Shown here piece by piece: positions 9,988-19,400 of a stretch of 64,000 nucleotides of DNA. The notes under the pieces are model-generated. The model did no database searches. It saw only the letters and a program-made list of their open reading frames with translations, and was not told the DNA's origin. Position 1 is the first letter of the stretch. Every line of letters starts with the position of its first letter. The translations under genes and the position numbers were made by a program. The stretch lies in NCBI GenBank assembly GCA_037178625.1, contig CM074131.1, positions 4,216,001 through 4,280,000 on the forward strand, in the 5' to 3' direction. The stretch is from Skeletonema tropicum (taxonomy: Eukaryota; Bacillariophyta; Thalassiosirophyceae; Thalassiosirales; Thalassiosiraceae).

Positions 9988-10666
9988 CGCAAGTTCAATG
10001 AATTATGGCTCTCAAGATATCCAAGACCCGAAGTTTGCGCTCATGATCAAGGTGGTGAATTTATTGGACCTCAGTTCCAGCGGTTGTTGCACGATGCTGG
10101 TATTGCATCAGCCCCATCGACAGCTCGTAACCCCCAAAGCAATGCGATCATCGAACGCCTGCATCTTACTATGGGAAACTCCATTCGAGCTCAACTTTCC
10201 AATCACAACCCTCGCACCTTGACTGAAGCCGAAGACTTGATGGGAACAATCTTATCTGATACTCTCAGTTCTATCCGTGCAACCCCGTCGCAATCTACTG
10301 GGTATGCCCCAGCAGCACTGGCCTTTGGACGCGATATGATCTTCAACCTTCCAGTTCAATATGATATGAACGAGATCAACCTTCGCCGCCAACGCCGTGT
10401 CGACAAGGATGCCAAACGACTCAACGCCAAGCGGTACAGCTATGTACGATTATCGCGTTGGAGAACAAGTCATGAAGAAGATCTTCGATCCTGCCAAACT
10501 CGATGATCGTTGGAAGGGCCCCTTCACTATCACAAGAATCCATGTCAATGGTAACATCACTATTCAACTCACCCAACATCTACAAGAGCGTCTCAACATC
10601 CGACGCGTCAAGCCCTACAGGCAACCTACACCTCAAGTCTTACAACAAATCGTTGCGCCCTCTTAG
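9988..10666 (+). pseudogene. Ty3-type retrotransposon integrase fragment
   Basis: The frame from about 10000 shows the end of an integrase catalytic core: HDQGGEFIGPQF, then NPQSNAIIER, with 35 residues between the Asp and Glu, as in the DD35E core. It continues to about 10435, then a frame change leads into a second segment with YRVGEQVMKK, RWKGPFTI and a basic end, the usual integrase C-terminal region of Ty3/gypsy elements. The stop at 10664-10666 is followed by a purine-rich tract and an LTR. Everything upstream (gag, protease, reverse transcriptase) is absent, so this is a truncated and frameshifted relic. Confidence 0.75.
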
Positions 10667-10677
10667 GAGGGGTAGAA

Positions 10678-10909
10678 TGTCACATCCACGTCAGTAGACT
10701 GGACATACAATCTGTTCATATGTGTTTCTCGTTTCTTTGTTTGGTACGATCGGAACATTTGATACGATCGAAACAGAGCAGCCCCTCTCAATCCATGTCC
10801 ATTCACGAGAGATGCTGCTTTATTCTTCAGTGTAACGTAATCCTCATAATAATTCTATTCGTTACATCTATTGATCAATAATAAGCTCAATTGTTAGCTA
10901 GATTGGACA
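10678..10909 (+). mobile_element. Probable 3' LTR of the Ty3-type relic
   Basis: It starts TGTCACATCC immediately after a purine tract (AGGAGGGGTAGAA) downstream of the integrase stop, and ends GATTGGACA exactly where the tandem-array sequence begins at 10910. TG...CA ends and a preceding polypurine tract fit a 232-bp LTR. No second copy lies in the window. Confidence 0.55.
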
Positions 10910-11804
10910 CGGCAGTCTCAGTCAGTGCAGTGACAGTGACTTCGACTGCCAATCAGATTATTCATCAACAGCGGAGGAAATAATAATATCATCAAAGAAC
11001 AATTATTGCAATAGCAATACGAGTCGACGAAGAGCACGATCTACCATTCGAAAGTGCGAACAAAATCAAACAGCGAATCAAATGAATACGAATAACTTGA
11101 CAACTTCAACTGCGGCTGACGATAACACTAGATCGTCTCGGTCTCGCACAGCTAAAGCTGCAGCTGCATCCTCATGCTCCGCAACAACATATACACCCCC
11201 TCGCCCTCGCCCTCGTCACAACCATCATAGAAGTCGACGACGCCATCGAAGTTGCAGTGCTAGTCGGACTAACCATCATAATCATAGACATGATCATAGT
11301 CCACAAACACAGACTACTAACAATCAGAATATTACAGTATCAGTATGTCCGCCGATGCCGACATCAACACAGATACAGCCATCTGTATCAACGGTAATAT
11401 CAACATCCAATACAAAAAGACGAAGTAGGAGCGCAAATTTAAATTTGATACGGAAGGAGACTTATACTTACTCGAACTTGAACTTCTATTCACCCTATCA
11501 ATATAATCATCCAAAGCATGATTCTAATCATGATATAAGAAGTATTGATCAAAACGAAACGAATGACTGTGATGGAATGTCATTATTATTTGAGCAGCAG
11601 CAGTTGTTATTGCAGCAAAATAAAAGGCCATCATCATCATGTGCATCTGTCCAGACAGGGAAGAAGAATAATCAACAATTATCGTTTGAGGAGCAGCTGC
11701 TTCGTCAGCAGCCACTGTCATTATTTGAGCAGTATCAGCATCAGCATCAGCGACGTCATCATCCACCATCATCATCGAGCAACAACTTTCGTTTGATGAA
11801 GTAG
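10910..11804 (+). pseudogene. Array gene copy 0, 5'-truncated
   Basis: Open frame ending with NNFRLMK-stop as in the other copies. The first in-frame ATG is at 11082, where other copies have GTG. The 240 residues cover the Arg-Pro repeat (shortest here), the His/Arg-rich and Gln-rich regions. Lacking the first third and the promoter, it is unlikely to be a working gene. Confidence 0.6.
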
Positions 11805-12022
11805 GAGCGATCATGATCATTATTTTATACGACAATCCACCATAATAATATTATTTTGAATAAACTATATGACGTTTTGGTCCATACCATAATATCCCTC
11901 CAAGCAATCGTATGAAGGCAATGAGTAGTGATTTAGAAAGCTCTCGTTGCGCTGTATCGATTGGTTGTAGTATCAAGACCGAATATCGATCCTTTGTCAT
12001 TCATCTCAACTAAAGCGACTCC

Positions 12023-12039
12023 TAGAATCCTAATTTGAC
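12023..12039. repeat. Left target-site duplication of the non-LTR element
   Basis: TAGAATCCTAATTTGAC, identical to 21105-21121. The unoccupied site occurs once at 24343-24359 and again ending at 27600 in neighbouring array units. Confidence 0.95.
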
Positions 12040-12134
12040 ACAATCTCAAGCAGGTTGTCTGGAAAAGATATGAAAAAATGACATAAATACCTACGTAGGA
12101 ATTAGTACATCGTCTACAGCGATCGACATGAACC

Positions 12135-13529
12135 ATGGCAGCCGACACCGCTACCAACTGCACCCTGGGAACAGGGTACGACAACACTATAATGTATAAT
12201 AACCATATGAATGGCTCCTTAAAAACGAGACTTACTACGGCAAAAAAGTACGCATCAATTGACACTACACTCACATTGTTTGGGAAGGGCGGCGGCAGGG
12301 CCATGTGGCCGGCCGGTTGCAACATCAAACAGGAATGGTGTTTTGGAGATATCGGAGGAATGAGGGACGGATTACGGGATGGAAGACTCTGCCGGTCAAT
12401 GGACACAACGCAGGGATGGACGACTTTTAATCTTATAGATGGAGAGGAGGGAAACTGGAACAACAATTGGGTTGTGACACAATCGGTTGGGAAACAAGGC
12501 ATGAAGATGAGAAGGGAGGAAGCAGTCCAACAACTTATTACTGCCAACATTCTACTACATCAAACAGGTGCAATCCCAGCTCCCCCACCTAAACCACCTT
12601 GGCCCCCAACTTGGCATGATGAAGAACCTATATCGGAGCAAATTAGCATGGAAGACGCGGCACTTGTACGCCACAAATATAATTGGAGATGTACACAACA
12701 AAGTAGACCCCTTGGCGCTCTTTCGCATAACAACAACTCTTCTGGCTATAGTCCTTTTAGCGTTGTGAATTGGATGACGTCTACAGTCGAAGTTGTGCTA
12801 CAAAATCATAACAACAGTGACAATATTTTGGAAAATTGTTTTGGAGATATCGGAGGAATGAGGGACGGATTAAGGGATGGAAGACTCTGCCGGTCAAAGG
12901 ACACAACGCAGGGATGGACGACTTTTAATTTCATGGATGGAGAGGAGGGAAACTGGAACAACAATCGGGTTGTGACACAATCGGTTGGGAAACAAGGCAT
13001 GAAGATGAGAAGGGAGGAAGCAGTCCAACAACTTATTACTGCCAACAATCTACTACATCAAACAGGTGCAATCCCAGCTCCCCCACCTAAACCACCTTGG
13101 CCCCCACCTTGGCATGATGAAGAACCTATATCGGAGCAACTTAGCATGAAAGACGCGGCACTTGTATGCCACAAATATAACTGGAGATGTACACAACAAA
13201 GTAGACCCTTTGTCGCTCTTTCACATAACAACAACACTTCTGGCTATTGTCCTTTTAGCGTTGTGAATTGGATGACGTCTACAGTCGAAGTTGTGCTACA
13301 AAATCATAACAACAGTGACAATATTTTGGAAAATGGCAATACGTATTGCGGTGAGGATTCGGATGTGTGTAGCATCTACACCAAATTTATTCTACACAAT
13401 CGCGGTAGTGAATCATTCCTTGTTAGATTGGTATCTAATGACTGCGTCGACGTCTCGGTCTCACAAGCCGAGGCAGCTCTCTCCCAGGCCCCTCCATCTG
13501 ATATAGGTGTTGTGGGGCCCATGGTGTAA
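12135..13529 (+). CDS. Retrotransposon ORF1 protein with internal duplication
   Basis: 464 residues from an ATG in ACCATGG context. It belongs to no ORF1 family I recognise: no CCHC knuckle and no clear RRM. Its centre is a direct in-frame duplication of 498 bp, 12339-12836 and 12837-13334, whose products differ at 13 of 166 residues. Each repeat carries GKQGMKMRREEAVQQLITAN, a Pro/Trp-rich stretch (PPPKPPWPP) and a HKYNWRCTQQSRP segment. The TAA at 13527-13529 shares its last A with the ATG of ORF2. ORF1 proteins usually bind the element RNA; that role here is assumed from position only. Confidence 0.75.
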   Translation: MAADTATNCTLGTGYDNTIMYNNHMNGSLKTRLTTAKKYASIDTTLTLFGKGGGRAMWPAGCNIKQEWCFGDIGGMRDGLRDGRLCRSMDTTQGWTTFNLIDGEEGNWNNNWVVTQSVGKQGMKMRREEAVQQLITANILLHQTGAIPAPPPKPPWPPTWHDEEPISEQISMEDAALVRHKYNWRCTQQSRPLGALSHNNNSSGYSPFSVVNWMTSTVEVVLQNHNNSDNILENCFGDIGGMRDGLRDGRLCRSKDTTQGWTTFNFMDGEEGNWNNNRVVTQSVGKQGMKMRREEAVQQLITANNLLHQTGAIPAPPPKPPWPPPWHDEEPISEQLSMKDAALVCHKYNWRCTQQSRPFVALSHNNNTSGYCPFSVVNWMTSTVEVVLQNHNNSDNILENGNTYCGEDSDVCSIYTKFILHNRGSESFLVRLVSNDCVDVSVSQAEAALSQAPPSDIGVVGPMV

Positions 13530-15958
13530 TGGATAATGGGCAGCCTCTACGGTATTTTGCCCGATACCCCGAGGTGAGCCAATCCATTCAAGAGAGGCAA
13601 CGTAAGCAACAACCTCGCCGCAGTACCTCCAATCAGAAGAAATCGGCCCGGCGTGCACAACAGTACCGACTCTCGAATACACGCAACCACGTCAAATTTA
13701 GAGGGAGGTACAGCAGCGAAAAGAATAATACAAGTGATAAGTTAGATGCAGATACGATGAGGCAGCTCATAGCAAATAGGCAGCGTTGGTGCGATGATCC
13801 GTCAGCAAAGGACCTCAATGAACTGCTTGATGATTATAGGCACAAAGAGAGGGAGAAACAAGATAGAACCTCCTCGACGAAAGAACTCCGTCCACTTGGC
13901 CAGACAGTGGAGAATACGATTGTGCCTATTTACGGGAACTTGAGGGTGGAGGAGAAGGGCAGTGATGTAGTTCGAATAATGTCGTTGAATATCAACGGGC
14001 TCAGTCTGTGGAAGCACAACAACCACAAGGTAGATAGACTCAAGCACGTCCTGCGGACGTATGGTGTGGATGTTCTGGGGCTCCAGGAGACCAACACCAA
14101 CTTCCACCATCTAAAATCATCAGTGACGGTAGCCTCGATGCTAAGACATGGAGATGACAGAATCAAATCAGTACATTCTCAGAACACTCGGGAACTTCAG
14201 AACATTGGTAACGTTCAAGCGGGGGGGACAGCAGTTGTGATTAGAGACGAGTTGTCGGGCTTACCCATGACCTGCGGTAAAGATTCCACTGAGCTGGGAA
14301 TGTTCAGCTGGTATAGGACGGAGCCGGTCAATGGCGTGAGAACAGTCTTCTTAAGTGCCTACGCGCCCTGTAAATCAGAAGGGGTTGGTACATACTATCA
14401 ACATATTGAGAGATACATCCAATCGCACCAGCTGAAGACCAACCCCAAGGATCTGTTCCGGAGACACATTGTCGATGCCATCAAACGGTGGCGCAGCAAA
14501 GGAGACAGGGTTGTTCTGATGATGGATGCTAATGAGAATGTGTTGGACGGAGTCCTCAGTAAACGACTTGCAGAGGATGATATCCGCATGAGGGAAGCAG
14601 TGCACCGTATGGTCCCCGGCAGAAGAGGTCCTGCTACACATTTTCGAGGCAACAGCCAAAAGAATGGGGCCATAGACGGTATTTGGATCTCGGATGACGT
14701 TGAACTAACTGGAGCCAGCTACTTACCGTTCGACGGTGATTTGGGAGATCACCGGCCAGTGGTTGTCGACCTACAGATGCGGTCGGTTATTGGCACTTCT
14801 ATCTGTCGTATTGTGCCACCGAAGGCTAGAAAGCTTAACTCCAAGGTGCCGCGGATTAGAGTGAAGTACCTTGCACAATTAAAAAAAGGCTTCACAGATA
14901 GACGCATCCCCCAGAAGCTCAAAGAAGTAAATAGGATAGCCTCATTCCCGCCCTCGGCTGAAGTGGTGTCCAAGATGGAAATCCTGGACAACATGATTGA
15001 AGAGGAGATGCTACACGCAGAGGCGAAATGCAGAGTGATTTACCCGGCGCATTATGAGTTCTCTCCAGCAATACAATCGTGGATGGATAAATGCCACCTC
15101 CTGAAATGGATACTACGACATCACCAAGGAAAAAAGGTCAATTGGGGCAATTTGAGAAGATTCGCCAGGCGCAAAGGAATGGAGGACGTTCTTCGGTACC
15201 CTGTCGATGAAGTGGTTCAGCTGTACAAGGAGACCAAAAAACGCACACGAGAACTCATGGCTGAATCACCTTACCTCAGAAAGCATTTTTTACACGAGAA
15301 GTTGACCGATGCTGTGATAAATGAACGGGTTGATGAAGCCAAGAGGGTGGAGCTGATCCTCAAAGGGGAGGCTCAGAGAAAACAGTGGCAGGGGATTAAA
15401 CGAGCAACAAAGCAGCAAGGAGTGATGAATGTTACAAGAGTGGAAGTTACACAAGCAGACGGGAAAGTGGTCGAGCACGCAACAAAAGAATCGATTGAAG
15501 AGGCACTGAAGTCAGAACTCCGCACAAGGTTTGGAAGGGCTACTTCTGCCCCAGTTTGCCAAGGGGTACTATTCGACCTCCTGGGAGTCTACGCCGACAC
15601 GAATGCAGCGGTAGAAATACTTGAAGGATCCTTCGCCCCTCCCCCAGACACATATCAACGCACAATACTGATACTGGACGAAATAGCAGCCATCTGGAAA
15701 AAGATTGGCGATGGTGAGATTTCCGTTGTCGTTTCACAGGAAGACTACCAATATTACTGGAGGAAAGTGAAAGAAAGAACGTCATCCTCGATATCGGGAC
15801 TGCATTTTGGTCACTATAAGTCGATAGCTTTCGATGACGACCTGTCCAGGCTGCTAGCAAAGAAGTTCTCTCTTATGATCCAAACAGGAACCGGCCCAGA
15901 ACGTTGGGCTCGGGGTCTGTCGGTAATGCTCGAGAAATTGCAGGTGTGGCATTGGTGA
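13529..15958 (+). CDS. Retrotransposon ORF2, part 1: basic N-terminus and APE-type endonuclease
   Basis: 809 residues. After a basic N-terminal 140 residues comes an apurinic-endonuclease-like (EEP) domain at about 147-415: LNINGL, VLGLQETN, LSAYAPC, VVLMMDANENV, AIDGIWISDD and GDHRPVVV supply the catalytic Asn, Glu, Tyr, Asp/Asn and His motifs. This nicks target DNA for target-primed reverse transcription. The frame continues into the start of the reverse transcriptase. It is lost near 15935 where one base is missing in an A-run; the protein continues in another frame. Confidence 0.85.
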   Translation: MDNGQPLRYFARYPEVSQSIQERQRKQQPRRSTSNQKKSARRAQQYRLSNTRNHVKFRGRYSSEKNNTSDKLDADTMRQLIANRQRWCDDPSAKDLNELLDDYRHKEREKQDRTSSTKELRPLGQTVENTIVPIYGNLRVEEKGSDVVRIMSLNINGLSLWKHNNHKVDRLKHVLRTYGVDVLGLQETNTNFHHLKSSVTVASMLRHGDDRIKSVHSQNTRELQNIGNVQAGGTAVVIRDELSGLPMTCGKDSTELGMFSWYRTEPVNGVRTVFLSAYAPCKSEGVGTYYQHIERYIQSHQLKTNPKDLFRRHIVDAIKRWRSKGDRVVLMMDANENVLDGVLSKRLAEDDIRMREAVHRMVPGRRGPATHFRGNSQKNGAIDGIWISDDVELTGASYLPFDGDLGDHRPVVVDLQMRSVIGTSICRIVPPKARKLNSKVPRIRVKYLAQLKKGFTDRRIPQKLKEVNRIASFPPSAEVVSKMEILDNMIEEEMLHAEAKCRVIYPAHYEFSPAIQSWMDKCHLLKWILRHHQGKKVNWGNLRRFARRKGMEDVLRYPVDEVVQLYKETKKRTRELMAESPYLRKHFLHEKLTDAVINERVDEAKRVELILKGEAQRKQWQGIKRATKQQGVMNVTRVEVTQADGKVVEHATKESIEEALKSELRTRFGRATSAPVCQGVLFDLLGVYADTNAAVEILEGSFAPPPDTYQRTILILDEIAAIWKKIGDGEISVVVSQEDYQYYWRKVKERTSSSISGLHFGHYKSIAFDDDLSRLLAKKFSLMIQTGTGPERWARGLSVMLEKLQVWHW

Positions 15959-16490
15959 ATAAATTGAGAGCTATTCTCTTGCTTGAGGCTGACTTCAATT
16001 TCTGTAATAAGTTGATTTTTGGACATCGCATGCTGGACCTCGCCCGAGCAAAGGGTATGGTCCCGGAGGAGATCTACAGTGGGAAGGGACGCACGGCAGA
16101 GGATGCAATCCTGCAACAAGTATTGATGTACGACATTGCCCGAATCACCAAAAGACCCCTCCTGGTGGCACAGGTTGATGCGGCCCAGTGCTACGACCGG
16201 GTTGCTCTTCCTATAGCCAGCCTCACTCTACAGGCGTTTAAAGTGCCCAAATGTGCGGCACTGTCGATGCTCCGCCCCTTGCATAATATGGAGTTTTTCC
16301 TAAGAACTGGTTTTGGCCAATCTTCTTCATATTTTGGTGGGAAAGAGGACGGGAAACACGGTCTCGCTCAAGGGAACGGTGCAGCTCCTCCGACATGGCA
16401 ACAGATCAGCACGGTCATGATTAATACCCACAAAACTAATGGGCATGGAGTGGAAGTGAAGTGTCCAATCTCACATAAAAAATTAATCAG
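15935..16490 (+). CDS. Retrotransposon ORF2, part 2: reverse transcriptase fingers and palm (motifs A and B)
   Basis: Continuation of ORF2 in a second frame. KLRAIxLLEADFNFCNK precedes palm motif A (AQVDAAQCYDRV, with the first catalytic Asp) and motif B (GLAQGNGAAPPTW). The frame is lost again at a run of six A at 16477-16482, just before motif C. The domain order shows that the two breaks lie inside one polyprotein. They may be true lesions or homopolymer errors in the assembly. Confidence 0.8.
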
Positions 16491-19400
16491 GTGGGAATTC
16501 TGTATGTGGATGATACCAATTTGTGGGAAGGTCTTAGAGCTGACGATGACATTATCTCGACAAGTGCTAGAGGGCAAGAGTCAATCTCGGATTGGGCAGG
16601 TGCCTTGGGGGAAACGGGTGGCGCTTTGAAACCAGACAAATGTGGAGTTACAATACACGATCAAACACCCGATGGAAAGGGCGGCTGGTGTTACACGGAT
16701 CAAAAAGCGATGCCCTCAGACGGCGAAGAGGTTGACATGAGTGAACTGGATGACTTGATTTTCCACGTCCCCACTACTGACGGGGGCTCTGCGCAAATAG
16801 ATAGGTTGCCATCGAATAAAGCTGACAACAACTTAGGTCTCTACGCTAGACCGGATGGGAAACCAGACCAACACTTCGAGCAGATGAGAGAAAAAATGAC
16901 AACGTGGACGGCTCAGATTAAGAGCGGGCAAATACCAACTCGTTCGGTGTGGATGAGCTACACCAATCAGCTATGGTCTGGACTCAGGTACGGTCTGGGG
17001 GCCTGTTCGGCGTCAATCCCTGAGCTCAAAAAAGGATTGATGTCAGCAGATTTCTATATGTTAAGCAACCTAGGTGTCAACCGATCAATTACCAAGGAAT
17101 GGAGATACCTGCCGGCCACGTTTGGTGGAATCGGTCTCTACGACTTGACGGTGGAAACTGCGGCTGCTACTTTATCTTCATTCTTGCAACACTATGGAAC
17201 AACTTCAGCCCTAGGGATCACTTTAAGAGCAGTTATGGAACACCTTCAAGTGGAAATAGGGGTACCGGACTGTCCCTTCAACTATGACTTTGAAGTTTGG
17301 GGTCATTTATCAACCAACGCATGGGCGAAAGCCCTATGGGAGAAGATAGACGAACTGGGAATCGTGCTGGATCTGCAATATGATGACATCCCCATCCCGA
17401 GGAGCAAGGATAGGGCTATTATGGACTGCATGGTTGAACTGGGTCTACGAGGGACGGAGCTACAGCGAGTCAATAGAGTGAGGAAAGCTCAGGAGGCAAT
17501 GTTCCTCTCTGACGTGACTACGCCAAATGGACGATATCTAGAGCAATATCTGCTTGACGGGCATTGGAAGGACTCACCTGAAGGGCGCCTTGGTAAACAG
17601 CGGTCAACTCTGGAATTTGGCACGGAATATCCGACGGAAGCAGATTGGAAATTGTGGAAGAGATCCCTGCAACGTTTGACTGATAGCAAATCGTTGTTTC
17701 TTAAGGAGCCACTTGGAGATTGGATCAACCCATCTAAACGGATCTGGCGTCACTTCCTCAACACGGACACACGGACAGTGGAGATACATTCGGATGATAC
17801 GATTTATGAATACGCTCACGACGTGGAATCGAATGACAGAGTGTCGATCATGCAGCCAGTCCGAGTGCTGGATGAGCCCGCTTCTTCAGTGGTACCAACG
17901 ACGATTCTGGAATACGAAGATGGGTCCATCAAACTGCTAGCACAAGGACCGCCACTGGCCAGTCAGCCAGAAGTCGTCGCCCCTACTACATTTCTTGAGC
18001 GTCTCCGCAGTAAAGGGGGGGAATGGATGTGGGATAGTATCAGCTTCTCATCGGATCCCTCGTGGATTGTGGAAGCTATTCAACGAGGTTCATTGTTCTG
18101 TTGTACAGACGGGTCATACATGAAAAAGCTGGCTCCAGAGATCTGCGGTGCGGCTTGGGTTTTTTACTGCGCAGAGTCTCAACAGTGGCTTAAAGGAGAA
18201 TTCACGGAGCACTCTAAATGGGCAAATAGCTATCGAGGAGAACAGCTAGGGATGTTGGCTATCCACCTTATCCTACTGACAATAGAGGAACACTATGGAG
18301 TGCCGTTGTCCAATGCAAACATCTTTTGTGACAACAAAGGAACTATTCTCACGTTTTCCAGAAAATACGATCGTGTCCCAGGATCGGCGAAGAACAACGA
18401 CATTCTCCGGGTCCTGCGGAAAATCCAAAGTGTCTCGGCTCTTGCGCACAAGCTGTCTCATGTGAAAGCACACCAGGACGACAGCTTGGGCTATGCTTGC
18501 CTGGCTCTGGAAGCTAGACTGAACGTAGACTGCGATTTCAGGGCAAAAGCAGCCATAAAGAGAGCAATTGAAAATTTCTCCTCTCTCCCGGTCACGCTGA
18601 GCTTACCGCTAGAAGCAGCGGTTGTTATCATCGATGGAATCAAACAGACTGCAGACTTAGCAAAGGACCTACGGTATCACGTAGGGAAGGTGAAAGCACG
18701 ACAGTTCTATGCCGATGAACAACTCCTACACCCTGATATATTCGACTCTGTTGCTTGGGAACCATTGCGCCTGCTTCTCGACCGCAGGCCTAAGATGTTC
18801 AATCTGTGGTATGCGAAACAATGCTCCGGGTATTGTGGAACTGGTCAAATGATAACTAGATATGACAAAAATGCCTCCGATAAATGTCCGAACTGCGGTT
18901 GCTTTGAAACAGCGGATCACCTGAACCGCTGTAAGAGTAGAATTAGGAGGGGGCTATTGCTTGACAGTATCAACGATCTACAAGAGTGGATGGAGGGACA
19001 TTGCACGCATACGTGCATACAGAAGTGGCTACCCCTTTTTATCTCTCTTCAGGGCAGCACTCTATTCGTGGACATGGTGCATAGTCAGGGATGGAGGATG
19101 TCTCAACAGATGCGTAGAGTGGGTAATAGCTTAGATAGGATTGGATGGAGAAACGTGATGGAGGGGAAAGTATCCAAGGAGTTTCTCCAGATGCAGAAGG
19201 AGCATCTCCTAAAGAACCATTCGTTTCTGACCATCGACAGTTGGACAAGCGGCTTCCTGGACAAGCTACTCTCGCTCACGCATACACAGTGGATCTGTAG
19301 GAATCTCACGAAACATCATCGAACGCAAGGAACCAAAGCACTTGCATCAAGAGAAGAGATTTTGAAAGAGATCGAACATCAGCTTAATCTTGGATCCGAT

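Larger units (their letters stand above)
10910..12039 (+). repeat. Array unit 0 (left-truncated, cut by a retrotransposon)
   Basis: From 10910 it is nearly identical to 23190-24359. The left side was replaced by the Ty3-type LTR and the unit stops at the retrotransposon inserted after 12039. It carries the C-terminal part of the array gene. Confidence 0.85.
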
